From positions 65,299,481 through 65,363,480 of the forward strand of contig CM061134.1 in the NCBI GenBank assembly GCA_030789695.1: 64,000 nucleotides of DNA, read 5' to 3'. Under the pieces are notes generated by a model that searched no databases, was not told the DNA's origin, and was given only the letters and a program-made list of their open reading frames with translations. Position 1 is the stretch's first letter. The number at the start of each line of letters is the position of its first letter. The position numbers were made by a program, and so were the translations under genes. This DNA is from Scilla litardierei. Its lineage: Eukaryota; Streptophyta; Magnoliopsida; Asparagales; Asparagaceae. Positions 10,928-22,495 of the stretch are shown piece by piece.

Positions 10928-11834
10928 GTGAGAACTCGTGCAGAAATAGAACAAATGGCACACTGTGCATTCATTTCAAACATTGAACCAAAGAATGCCA
11001 TCAAAGCATGTAAAGACAGTTCTTGGATCATTGCTATGCAGGAAGAACTCAATCAATTTAAGAGAAATGATGCTTGGAAATTAGTTCCAGACCACCAGAT
11101 CATTCAATTATTGGTACCAAATGGGTATTCAAAAATAAATTGGATGAATTTGGTTAGGTAACAAGAAACAAGGCACGATTGGTTGCACAAGGTTATAATC
11201 AAGAAGAAGGAATTGATTATGATGAAACCTATGCACCAGTTGCACGTCTTGAATCCATTAGAATGCTATTATCTTTTGCTTGTTATAAAGATTTTAAATT
11301 ATTTCAAATGGATGTCAAAAGTGCTTTTCTAAATGGTTTTCTTAAAGAAGAGATTTATGTTGAACAACCACCAGGTTTTTGTCATGAACCTCTTAATAAT
11401 CATGTTTTTAAACAGAAGAAAGCTTTATATGGTCTTAAACAAGCACCTCGTGCTTGGTATGAAAGATCAAAAAGTTATCTTTTAAATTCTGGTTATACAA
11501 TTGGTAAAATTGATTCAACTTTATTTGTTAAAAACATAAAATCTGACATCATTATTATTCAAATATATGTTGACGATATTATATTTGGTTCTACTAATGA
11601 ATCTCTTTCTTTAGATTTTTCTAAGATTAGGCAGAAGGAATTTGAAATGAGTCACATGGGTGAACTAAACTACTTCTTTGGACTTCAAATCAAACAAATG
11701 AAGGAAGGCATCTTCATTCATCAATCAAAATATTCCAAAGAACTCATCAAGCATTTTGGCTTAGAGAATTCTGCAGATAAACATACTCCAATGAGTACAT
11801 CTACATCACTAGACAAGGATTTAAATGGTAAGAG
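10928..11834 (+). pseudogene. Element B reverse transcriptase (interrupted at its end by H)
   Basis: The first part (MAHCAFISNIEPKN, AMQEELNQFKRNDAWKLVP) is followed by a frameshift near 11090 and an in-frame TAG just before [11 protein letters not shown]. From 11179 the core is intact: [12 protein letters not shown] (first catalytic Asp), [13 protein letters not shown] and [11 protein letters not shown] (catalytic Asp pair), ending [13 protein letters not shown]. Solo LTR H is inserted at 11835; RNase H resumes at 14266. Confidence 0.87.
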
Positions 11835-12440
11835 TGTTGGGGTTTTGGCGGACCCCCAGAGCTCGGGTCTATGTCCGTCCTAAGTCGGACGGACCACAGA
11901 GGCACAAAAACACAGCGAAAATCGAAAATCAAATTTCTTTTGACTAGCTAAACTTTTTGACTAGGCTCTGAGGGAGCCAGAACCTAGCCCGATCTATGTC
12001 AACTTGGGGTGGATCTGACCACCCCAAGAGGGATCTACTCTAAAGCGACTAATTAAATCTACACTAAAATTACTTAACCACATACCCAGAATCTTGGCCC
12101 TGGAGCAGGCAAGATGTACCGCACCGTCTTCAGAAGCTCATCATAGCCGAGCCGCTTTGACTCGATCCGCCTGAGCCGCCTGCACCCTCGCACCGATCCG
12201 CCCGAGCCGACTTTCGCCTCCGAGCCGATCACACGCGGTAGAAAGTTTCACTTTAGAAGAACCCGCGTCTTAGACGTCCGGATCAAGATCCAAACCCCCT
12301 CGTAGTCTTGCCAGGACTACTCCAGAGAACAGAAAGAGAGAGAGAGAGAGAATAATTTAGTCGCCGATCGAGCTTGCTCTAAAAGTCTGGAGCTACTCGA
12401 TCGATGACTTGGTGTGTTTTTCAACGAAGAGAGTGCACCC

Positions 12441-12452
12441 CTATTTATATAG
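12441..12452 (-). promoter_or_regulatory. TATA box of solo LTR H (minus strand)
   Basis: The minus strand reads CTATATAAATAGGGGTGC, followed downstream by a run of CT repeats (the AG run at 12334-12351 on the plus strand). This is the main reason for calling H minus-oriented. Confidence 0.5.
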
Positions 12453-12779
12453 GGAGTCGGCACTCACTCCTTCGTTGCGAGCAATGTGGGATATTCGCAA
12501 AATGGGAGAAAAATCAATTAAGCCAATTTGGCTTAATTTCTAGTTTAAGTGAGCTTTTCATAAAAGAAAACTTTATCTAATTAATTCTCTTTGCACATTA
12601 AACCTTAGACACCAAACAAGCTATCAATCCGAAGAGCTTCGAATGGTGAACGTGTAGGAACCGACGGCGACGAATTTCGACTTCGTTTGACCCCTCAAAC
12701 AATTGCCCAAAGTTGGGCAAACAATCGATTTTCGTAGCCGTCATTTGGGGTTTCAAAAACCCCTAAATTGACTTAAGTT

Positions 12780-12955
12780 GTGGGCGCGCCCGTTAAGCTT
12801 AGCGGGCATGCCCGTCCAAGGGGACAAAGGCGGGCCGCACGCCCGCTCGGCAGCAGGCATGCGCCCGCTGTCGCAGCGGGCCGTGCCCGCTGCATGCAGC
12901 AGGCTGCGCCGGCTGTGCAGCGGGTGTGCGCCCGCTGCAGCCAGCGGGCTACACC
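12780..12955 (-). repeat. Inverted-motif cluster in H (GCCCGCT / AGCGGGC)
   Basis: At least eight copies of GCCCGC or GCGGGC in both orientations in 175 bp, including GCCCGCT-GTCGC-AGCGGGC (7-bp arms, 5-nt loop). The GC content is far above the rest of H. In the inferred minus orientation the cluster lies 330-510 bp upstream of the TATA box. Confidence 0.7.
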
Positions 12956-14265
12956 CATTTGCCTTTTGCCTATGGGCTTATTAGCCCAGTGGGTCTAACC
13001 CACTTCGCCTTGGACTGTTTTCACGTTTCCGGGCTCGTTTGAGCTCCGATTTGGACACGGTTTGAACCTGTGTTTAGACCGGGACGATCCCGTCATCCAG
13101 GTAACCCTTTCTAATATGTTTGTTCCTACTAAATTTGTCATAACCAATTTACGACACGTTTAATCAAAGTTTGCATCAAATGCAATGTTTGTCCCTATTG
13201 CCATTACGACTAACTTTCACAACAAGCTTTGTAAATATCATCAAATGATATCTCTCTCTATTCTATCTTCCTATTACTAAGACACGAACACTACTCGGTG
13301 TGAGACCCTACAGACTGACCTTACTACAGGTTGGGGCTCGGAACCCCTAGACGACGGTCACTATGAGCAGTAGCTGTCGTCCCTGTTTCAGAATCATCAT
13401 AACGTGATCGAACTTTTGACAAAAGCATCATTGGGTTTATATTGGCTGTGTCAGTGATGAACTCCGTTAGCCGTAGTCCCTTCGTCAAGACTGTGTTCTT
13501 GTTGGCCTATGGTATGGTTTACTGTCAACCCTATTAGACAACATTGGTCAGTATACGGCGGTCTTCATTGTATACACGTTGTACTTCTTACAATGCACCC
13601 TGACCGAGGATTAACATAAAGACCGTACTGAGCCTGTAACACTAACTTCCCTTTAACGGAAGTAATGAATCCCATCTTAGTCATCTACTCGCCTCGAGAG
13701 CTTCGGGTGCAGCTCAACCTAAGATCTTTCAGCAGGCCTAGTCTCAAAGCTAGATCATAGGTCTAAGCTACACCGTTCACTCACAGGTTTGTGCAAATGA
13801 CTTCAGGTCTTAATGACCAGCTAACCTATCATCACCCCAGAGTTATTAAAGACAGTTCAGTTAAAGTCAACCATTTAATAACTCTTATGTGGTCGTTCAG
13901 TGAACTCATTCTCTAATGAGCACCTGTGTCTCATCTCCGACTTCACCAAGTCGAATGACTATGAGATCATCATTACCCTAAGGTAAGACTAAGACACAAT
14001 GGTCTATCCGATGTGTCGACATCCAGTTCTCGACACATCTATGACCACGAACCGTTTAAGACTTATGTTTATATTCGGTCGCTTACTTACTCATAATCGA
14101 GATCTCATCTAGATACATAAGGACCTAACTATAAGTCTATGGATATTATCTAAGTATATTAATACGAACGATTTATACTTAGAATAATAGGTACCATATA
14201 CAGTATGAACAAGACGTATACTTTTGGATAAATTTCCTTATAGGCATATATTCTCCTACAAAGAG

Positions 14266-14946
14266 TGTTGATCAACGTCTTTATAGAGGTATGATTGGCT
14301 CTCTACTTTATCTTACTGCTAGTATGCCAGATATTATGTTTTCAGTTTGTTTGTGTGCACGTTTTCAAGCAGATCCTAAAATGTCACATCTTACTTCTGT
14401 AAAACGGATAATTAGATATGCTAAACATACTTCTGATTTTGGATTGTTTTATCCTAAAACTAGCACATATGATTTATTATCATATAGTGACGCAAACTTT
14501 GCTGGTTACAAATCAGACCGAAAAAGTACTAGTGGTACATGTCACTTTCTTGGACATGTTTTGGTCTCATGGTTTAGCAAAAAGCAAAATTCTGTTTCAT
14601 TATCTACCACAGAGGCAGAATATATTGCCGCTGGATTAGCATGTGCTTAAATTTTATGGATGAAACCAACTATATCAGACTATGGCATTAATTGTTCCAC
14701 ATGTCCTATAATGTGTGATAACACTAGTGCAATTAATCTATCTAAAAATCCAGTTCATCATTCACGCACTAAACATATTGATGTTGTCATCATTTTTTAG
14801 ATGATCATGTTCAGAAGGGTGATATTGTTTTGAAGTTTATTTCTACTGAACATCAGATTGCTGATATTTTAACCAAGCCCTTAAAAGAAGACTCTTTCAT
14901 TAAACTTAGAAGAGACTTAGGTATTATCAGTGAATTTGAATTTTAG
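14266..14946 (+). pseudogene. Element B RNase H domain
   Basis: Resumes the pol frame after H with DQRLYRGMIGSLLYLTAS, continuing LLSYSDANFAGYKSDRKST (first Asp), VSWFSKKQNSVSLSTTEAEYIA (catalytic Glu) and a decayed tail. A TAA at 14648-14650 interrupts after LACA, and a frameshift lies near 14790 (HIDV / HHFLDDHV). The domain ends ILTKPLKEDSFIKLRRDLG with TAG at 14944-14946. Confidence 0.87.
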
Positions 14947-15479
14947 ATTTATATATGTCATATTAATTTTTTTATATATATTTTATTTTGCCGAAATTTT
15001 TCATTCCTTATTTCATTTCATTGCTAAATATTGTCACATATTAATAAGGGATGTTATATTTTTTTCACTAATACATCATTAACACCTACCAAATTCGTCT
15101 CCACCTAATCTCCTTTTACTAATCCCATCTCTTAATTTTTGTCATGACATGATAAAAATATCTCTTACACATATGTCAATTAATCTCTTACACACATCAA
15201 TTAAGGTCAATCTACTCATTCAAGTACAATCAATTAGTATCACGTCACTTACACACATGTCATTTCTTTCTTACAACATGACATCTCCTCATTATTACTT
15301 TCTTTAAAAAATATCTATTTTTTAGCATGGCTAGTCTCGAAAATAGTGGCTATTAATTAGGATTTTTTTTATTTTTATTTTCGGATTTTTCTCCAAACTA
15401 TCTATTTTTTAGCCGACTAAAAATTACTTTTTAGCAACCTATTTTCAAAACCAATTCGGAACTTCTCATATATAACTGT
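14947..15479 (+). other. Element B spacer between pol and env-like ORF
   Basis: AT-rich and non-coding. It contains short repeats of the type CTCTTACACACAT near 15160-15270 and a TATATAA at 15470, just before the env-like ORF. I see no gene. Confidence 0.6.
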
Positions 15480-16904
15480 TTGTCTTCCCCACGTGTTTCT
15501 TTCATTAGTTACTTCCACCCGTTTGTTTCAAACGGTGCTTTCAGTTTTTGTTTACAAACTGATTCTGCAACTTCTCATGGCAACACTTCGGCATCCATTC
15601 CCCCCATTCCTTTTGTTTTTCTTTTTCTATTTAAATCCTACCGTTCTTCTTCTAGGCTATTCCTATCATTTTCATCCCTATCTTCAACCGAACCCCTCAT
15701 CTTCCTCATAGATCCCTCCTACCTAGATTTCGTCCCTCTCTCTTTCGGCGAGCGGTTTAGCACTCCCGAGGCCAAACGCAAGTTCGATCGCTTGTCAGAT
15801 TTTCAAATCTACCCCGAGCGCTCCATCGAGTTCGATGATACGGTCTTCTTGAAGCTTTTCGATTTCCTTGAAGGAGCAGGCCTCGTCCACCTATGGAACT
15901 ACACCAACCGAGTTCCCTTTTACCCCCTCCTTGTTCGCGAGTTTTACACCAGCTTGGATTCGACAACCATCAATGGGGTCCTCACCCTATCAACCATCGC
16001 CAATGGCTATGCCATTCGTGTTTCCAGTGAGATGCTTGCTACCATCATCAACCTTCCCGCCGGTCACCAACTTCCTCTTCCCGATTCCTTTTTGGACCCT
16101 AAGATCCGAGCGCTTCTAGCCCCTAACTTTGATCCGAAACATCAACCCACGTCCGATCTCTCTTCCTCTGCCCGTTTGGTTGTCAAGTTTATCATTTACA
16201 ATCTAGTCCCAAAAATTGGCTCTCTGAATTATATTAGAACAAATGTAGCACGTTGTTTGTATGCGATTATGGGAAAGCTACCCATTTAATAGGGTAATGT
16301 TTTGATGGAAACCCTAGTCAAACTCCCTAAGAAGTACCTCTTTCTTCCATGCCTAATCACCAAAATCATCCGTGCTTTTCAGATCACCACTGCTAATGCT
16401 ATCTAACATTATAATCCGATCTCTTTCAACTATACTACTATTCACAACATGCACCTAGAACTATCCGACGATGATGTCGACACTGAGGCCGACACCACCC
16501 CAAGTCCTCACCCTACGGCCAAACATGCGGCCCCTCATGAAACTTGCCAATCCTCCACTCCCGGTTCAACAAGTGGTGTTCAACATGGTCGTTACAAGTC
16601 GGTTAAGCAAATTGTTCACAAGCCTGACTTCTCTTATAGAGCCACTGCCAGTCCTTCCTTTGCATCTGAGTTTGCAGACTTCAAAACCTCGGTCAATCAG
16701 TCTCTTGCGGATCTCCAGAAGGAGATGCATGTTGGGTTTACTGGGATTCAGACCCATATCAGTGCCTATGATACAACAATGCAGCAGCACAATCGCATAA
16801 TGGAGGCCATGCAAATCTCGCAAGGTCAGATTCTCACTGCTTTTGAATCCTATCCTTGGCCGTCCCATCGTGACCGCGCACCCGGATCCACCTCTTGTCC
16901 ATGA
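15480..16904 (+). pseudogene. Element B env-like ORF
   Basis: One frame spans 475 codons after pol, with three in-frame stops (TAA TAG at 16287-16292 and TAA near 16404) and no frameshift. It resembles the 'putative plant transposon protein' envelope-like ORF of SIRE/Maximus elements. It has an N-terminal globular part (DRLSDFQIYPERSIEFDD, LYAIMGKLPI) and a Ser/Pro/Thr-rich linker. The C-terminal part is probably helical (FADFKTSVNQSLADLQKEM). I see no clear initiating ATG at the start and no convincing signal peptide. The role of these ORFs is unknown; similarity to envelope proteins is one of position only. Confidence 0.72.
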
Positions 16905-17364
16905 TCCATTTCGTCTGCCCTGGTTTCCGTTGTTGATGCTATCATGTTTTGATGCATACTTTCAGTTTGATGTTTTGTTGTTTTGTTGTTTTTAGTTCGT
17001 TTGGATGACTATGTAGTTTTGTTGTTATGTCGTTTGGTAGACTCTATTAGTATGATAATATGTTAGGTTGGTTAACTATGTCGCTTGGTTCGCTTTTGTT
17101 AGTCTGGTTCATCTTGTACTTCAACTCTGTTAGTATTTGATCGTATCTAATATCGGTTCTTCAGTTATGTAATTGTTTGATTGCATGATGCACGTATTTT
17201 TCGTTTTCTGTTATATCCCACAATTAGTCTGCTAATATTTTTCTCCTGGTCTGCTAATTTTACGACTACACTTTTTGTGGATGACAAAGCGGGAGAAATT
17301 ACATATTAGCCTATGGCAACTATTCAGGGGGAGTAATGTTTGTCATCATCAAAAAGGGGGAGAA
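16905..17364 (+). other. Element B 3' spacer and polypurine tract
   Basis: Non-coding, with a TTTTGTTG repeat near 16970. The polypurine tract AAAAAGGGGGAGAA (17351-17364) directly precedes the 3' LTR; a second GGGGGAG run is at 17329-17335. Confidence 0.8.
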
Positions 17365-19039
17365 TGTTGGAATTCTATAGTTCCATATTCCTATCTCCAT
17401 ATTGTTTTGAAGTGACAAACATATTCTATTTATACTAGCTCTATCTATGCAGGTATACTAAAATTAATGCAGTATACAACAATGGACAAACAACAACTCA
17501 CAGATTGAATATATGTGACAAGGATCTTCTGCTAACTGCTCAAGATAAAATATCTACGGCTTTATGTATCAAACAGAATTGTTGTATATTTTATAGATTG
17601 TTAAAGCCTTATAATGAGTTATCTTAGCTTCATAGGTCATTGGTCCTTTCATTCTTCAATCCCCATTTCTCATACTACAAATAGTTCCACTTCAAATTTT
17701 AGTCAACCAATTCATTTTCTTTGACTATTAACTTCCAAATATCTTTGACCACATGACTTTTGTTCAATCATTACGGTTTGTACTCTAACAATCACAAAAA
17801 ATCCATCATCTCATAATTAGCATCATGATAGATTTTTTAGCCTGCTAATTTTCTTCTAGCCTGCTAAATTCTTTTTTATCCATTAAGTTAGTTTCTTGCT
17901 GTTACACACAAAATCTAATCGTTTCCGAGTTAGCAGCCTAAAAAGATATTTAGCTTGCTAATTTCATTTTATCTTATTAAGTTGGTTTCTAGCCATTGTC
18001 TTTGAAACCGTTTTCAAACCCTATAAATACAAGGGTATACTCTCACGTTTCACACACAACTTTTCTCTTTCTCTCTCTCACGTTTTTGATTAGTTGAAAT
18101 TAAGTTCTTAAGCATTTTGCCATTAGTTGTGTAACGGCCTAATTTTATCTGTATGTATTTTCGTACGTATTTATTTAGTATGGTGATTTATTGACATGGG
18201 TGTATTTAGTATAGTGATTAACATGAGTAATTAATATATGTTTTGCTTATTATTATCATTATTATTATAGCTCGAGCACGCGGTTTAACGATTGCTTTAT
18301 TATTTTTCTTTAACTTGTGATTGATGTTGGTTGCAGAGTCGAAATCATATTAATCAGATCAAATCTTAACCGGCAATCCGAAAAGATCTTAGTGTTGATT
18401 TCCTAATCAAATTGTAACCGAACCGATCTTATCGATATCTTAACTATATGAGACTTCCAATCTAATCTCAGTTAACTTGACCTTCCAAATCTAACCTAGA
18501 TTTCAATAAATCAAATATCATAACTGTTTAATTATCTTAACAAATACAATCGTAATTAAGTTAACAGTTTAATTATCTTAATCATCCCAACTAAACCGAT
18601 TTTCCCATCTAATATCCAAATCTGAATGATTCTAAATCATATCCTAATTAACTTTATTATCTGACTACATCCCTTATAATCTACATCCTATGTAATAATC
18701 AACTCATCTTCAATATCTTCTAAATTGATTCTGTCATACCGAATAATAATCTAACTATCTTAACTAACCTATTTCTTATATCCTAACTAATCAAAATTAT
18801 ATCTTAAATAATTGTAACATGCCCTAACCAACTAATTCTTTTCTAACAATGTATACCAATCACTATAAAATCTGATAATATCCTAACTAAATCAATATTT
18901 AGACTCTAATTACTTTTCTCTCTCCTATCACCTTTTAACTTAAGCTATATCTTTTTGAATAAACTCAATTTTTCAGTCAGCATTCTTAGCAGCCTATCAA
19001 CCCACGTGGCCTTCACATTCTCCTCGTTCCCCAACGTTT

Positions 19040-20260
19040 TCCCTACCCTCGACTAACGCATGCGAGGGTCTCGCCCATGCCACATGCACGATCGCGTGCA
19101 CGACGCCGCAACGCCGCATATCAGCCCACGAACTCTCCCCTCGCCACTTCGAAACCCAGGACCCCTTTTCTTCTTCAAGCTAGCAGATCCCCTCCCATTT
19201 CGAAAACCCATCAGCAAACTTCCCCTCTACAAAATCCCATGCAAATCACAAAACCCATGTCTCGATTTCCCTTCTCCTCTTTGCAAACCAAACACAGCGA
19301 GTGCCCATCACTTCGACTCCCCTTTCGAAATCCCATCGGAGTCACAACAACCCTATGTCACCGCACTTTGCCATTTCAGCCACCCTCCGACTCCTCCTCA
19401 CAACCCCCTAGTCGCCGGCAACCCCCTCGACAACAGCGCCGCCATCGCCACTTCTCTCCGAACCCCCAAGCACCATGCCAGCCTCCCCCATCTTCAAAAC
19501 ACCATTATCCCCGCCTCCTCGCCCCTCGACAACTCTAGCCCGTAGTGCCCTACACTTTCGTCATGCCTCCCTCATGTCATCGTCGACGAACCCGAGCCAC
19601 CGCTCCGGCCACCTCCGCTGCACAATTCCCTGAAGCACCCAGCCCCTCATATCGAACCCATCAGCTCCCTTACTGCTCTGCCACAGCCTCACGAAGCCAG
19701 CCCACCTCCTTCGTCTCCCATGTTCCTTCACCGTCGCCCGAGCCCGCTTCGTCTCCTCCTTCCATCACCCGACCTCCATTGCCGCAAACCCAATCACCCT
19801 CCGTCGTCGACATCCTCGCATCCTTCATCACCGCCCTTCGAAGCCCGCCTACGCCTGTCCACCCTATCTCCGCCCTCAACATCGCCCCCTCGCCATGAAA
19901 CCCGTCGCTCCTCACATCTGCTTCACCCTGGCAGCCGCACGCCACTGCTGAAGCGCCCCGCAACGCCCAGCTCCATCCCTTCCCCCTCCGACTTCTGACG
20001 GCCGCTCCCCAATGCCGTCCAGTCACCCTCAACCTCGATGAACCCCAGGCCCCTTGCCCCAGGCGCCTCCATCTCGTCGCTCACCTCCTGCAGTCTCCGC
20101 CCTCGCCCCTGATTCCGATGACCGCTGCCTGCTCGTCTCTGTATTTCTGTCACCCCGCCTGAGATCCAAGCCCAACTCCACGTGACCTGTCTCTGACCTC
20201 CCCTCGAGCTTCCGATACCTCCAACCCAAACACAACAGCAACACAACTCGGGGGTAAGTT
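19040..20260 (+). other. C-rich, purine-poor block inside element C 5' LTR
   Basis: Gives overlapping Pro/Ser-rich open frames in several phases. The 3' LTR copy (23410-24630) has the same block but frames of different length and with indels. It therefore behaves as a non-coding leader-like segment, not as a protein gene. The E-family LTRs have a comparable C-rich block (28560-29400 and 53190-53860). Confidence 0.65.
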
Positions 20261-21244
20261 CGTCTGTAAATGAGATCATACTTATTATTATAAGCATATT
20301 ATAACATGGCATGAGTTTTATAATATAATTATCATATGTAATAAATTCTGGAGTTAGTACATTGCTTGGTAGTGTCAGGTGTTAGGTAGCACGGTCAGAA
20401 CCTTTGAGATATTTTCTTATTATATAATAAAGTTAGCTATTAATATTAGTCTTATTATATGTTGTTTTATTACTGCTACCTTACATTATAATGTAGCAAG
20501 GTTATTATCTTACCATATTATATTTTATAATTATAAGTTACTAAGAACCTAAGGTACCTATACCTATTAGTATAATCTGTTTATATAATAAATAGTGAAC
20601 AGTGTAGTATGTAATGAGTTAGATTTAATGTTATATTAATTGGTTGAGAACCGTTAGCTTAATAACACGTTTTCACCCTCGCAGATAGACACGCCCCTCG
20701 TTGCGACGACCTGGTCACCTAAAATCGTCAAAACAGGGAAGTGTGCATTTTACAACTTCTTAAACATCGTTACCTTTAATTGTCAAGTCAAGAATTACTA
20801 GTTTTGCTTTATGTCATGTTGCACGTCATACTCGTACACTCTTGATTGAATGGTTGTTGACGGAATGCGTATTGATGGAACATATTACTTGAAATCATGA
20901 AATTGTGAATTCGTGTGCCCAAGAGGTGAAATCGTGACTTTCGTGAGTGTCATGTGAGTTGACAACTTCGTGCTTGTAATACGACTAGGCTGGCTCGTGT
21001 TCCGACAAACTTTTGGGTGGGGTTAGGGTTGAACAGCTACTAAGCGTATGTAGGGGTCATGTCTTCAAGAACACCACCTATACGGTGGGTTAGTATCAAT
21101 CACGATTATACCCCCGTGAGGAGAATGACTTACTCATCACGTCTTAAAGGCGGGAACCCTAGGAGTGAATAGAAACCACGGACATGAAATTACAAATTGC
21201 CAAGTCATTACTTAATTTCAACCTGTTTAGAACTTCAATGCCAT

Positions 21245-21480
21245 TTAATGTACACACTACACTTGCCACATTATTTGATGCACACACTACACTTGCCACG
21301 TTACTGCTATACACACCACACTTGCAATGTTTACTGCTGTACACACCACACTTGCCATGTAATTGCTGTACACACACTTACCATGCTTATTGCTGTACAC
21401 ATTACACCTTGCCATGTTCGTTACTTTGTGCACTACACCTCGCCTGCTCACTGCTTTGCACACTACGTTTGCCAGTGCTC
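21245..21480 (+). repeat. Mini-tandem repeat in element C LTR
   Basis: About eight diverged units of roughly 30 bp built around CACACTACACTTGCCATGTT and CTGCTGTACA. The same array is in the 3' LTR at about 25625-25850. Confidence 0.75.
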
Positions 21481-22042
21481 ATATGTTTCTTACGCTGCCA
21501 TGCTTTAACTAATGTGACTTCTATTTTGTTACTCATATTGCCATGCAAATGTTTTTGAAAACCTTGCCGAGGGTCAAGTTTCTTTTTATCTTTTTAAATC
21601 TTGCCGAGCGACCCTCGCTGACGTATATTTCCTTGTCTTGTGAAATATACGTCAGGTGTTAGACAGATTTGCAGAGGAGTATGTTTAGAGACTAAGCAGT
21701 TTGACCAGGAGTGCATTGCCGCCAAGTTCCTTCACTGAGGAGCAATGTGCCTTCGCATCATCTTTGTACTTGTTATCTCTTTCAATATTTTTATGGGCTT
21801 ATAACTCTCTTTTATTTCCTTCATTGTTGTATTCATTTTTTAGACTTGAGATTGTAATAAAATACTTATCTGTGTTGTTGAGTTTGCATGCAAGAATCTG
21901 CAAGGATGTTATCACACAGACGCGTAATGTGCTTAATCCAAGGAGGAAGAAAAGGAAAAAAAAGCTCCTCCTTCTTGTTTTAAGCACATGCGGGCCCGCT
22001 CGCGTCCTCGCTCCCAAGTATAATGGGTAGCGGGGCATGACA

Positions 22043-22495
22043 GGTTTTAGTGGTAGCCCATGCAGGTCGTGCTATGCAAAATACTCCAAAACAACATAGA
22101 TAAGATTGCAATCTTGATTCTCAAGAACACCTCTCCTTGCTTTTCCTAACACATCCTTGCTCATTAGAAAATCCTAGTCTTAGGGTTTCTAGACATTAGT
22201 TGGCCCAATAAGTTCACCTCGATTTTTGAAGCCATCTTAGATCTTATACTATTAGGTTGACAACCATAGGAATACCTCGTAATGTCCTTTCCACAGTCAG
22301 GTCTACATCATCATCCCCTAATATTGATTCGCTGTATTCCCCATCGTAACATCTATGTCATCATATTCTACTTCATGTTATCTAACTGTTTCCCCCACCT
22401 TTGCCCTTCTTGGAACTCATTAGACTCTGTCAGTCCTTACACCCCCGTTAGCTTTATTAAATTCCGAGGACAGAATTTTTATAAGGTGGGTAAGA
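22043..22495 (+). other. Element C internal region with primer site and polypurine tract
   Basis: The primer site TGGTAGCCCATGCAGGTC is at 22051-22068. It differs at one base from that of E and does not match initiator tRNA-Met. The polypurine tract AAGGTGGGTAAGA is at 22483-22495, preceded by CCGAGGACAGAATTTT, the same context as in E. Between them are about 400 bp of ordinary sequence without an ORF of note. Confidence 0.8.

Larger units (their letters stand above)
11835..14260 (-). mobile_element. Element H: solo LTR, minus orientation
   Basis: A 2426-bp segment with TG...CA termini, flanked by the 5-bp duplication aagag (11830-11834 and 14261-14265). Removing it and one duplication rejoins the pol reading of B. 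It contains no primer site, polypurine tract or coding region, as expected for a solo LTR. Orientation is inferred from a good TATA box on the minus strand (12441-12452), followed there by an AG/CT-rich leader. The family is not recognised. Confidence 0.8.
18130..22042 (+). repeat. Element C 5' LTR
   Basis: Begins TGTAACGGCC and ends GGGGCATGACA. Layout: AT-rich first 0.9 kb, C-rich block 19040-20260, AT-rich block with a splice-donor-like GGGTAAGTTCG at its start, a mini-repeat block 21245-21480, and a hairpin-forming 3' end. Confidence 0.88.

Noticed and set aside
19060..19898. Pro/Ser-rich ORFs of 117-161 codons in element C's 5' LTR (and 23424-24365 in the 3' LTR)
   Set aside because: The frames are not preserved between the two LTR copies and several phases are open together; C-rich composition explains them.
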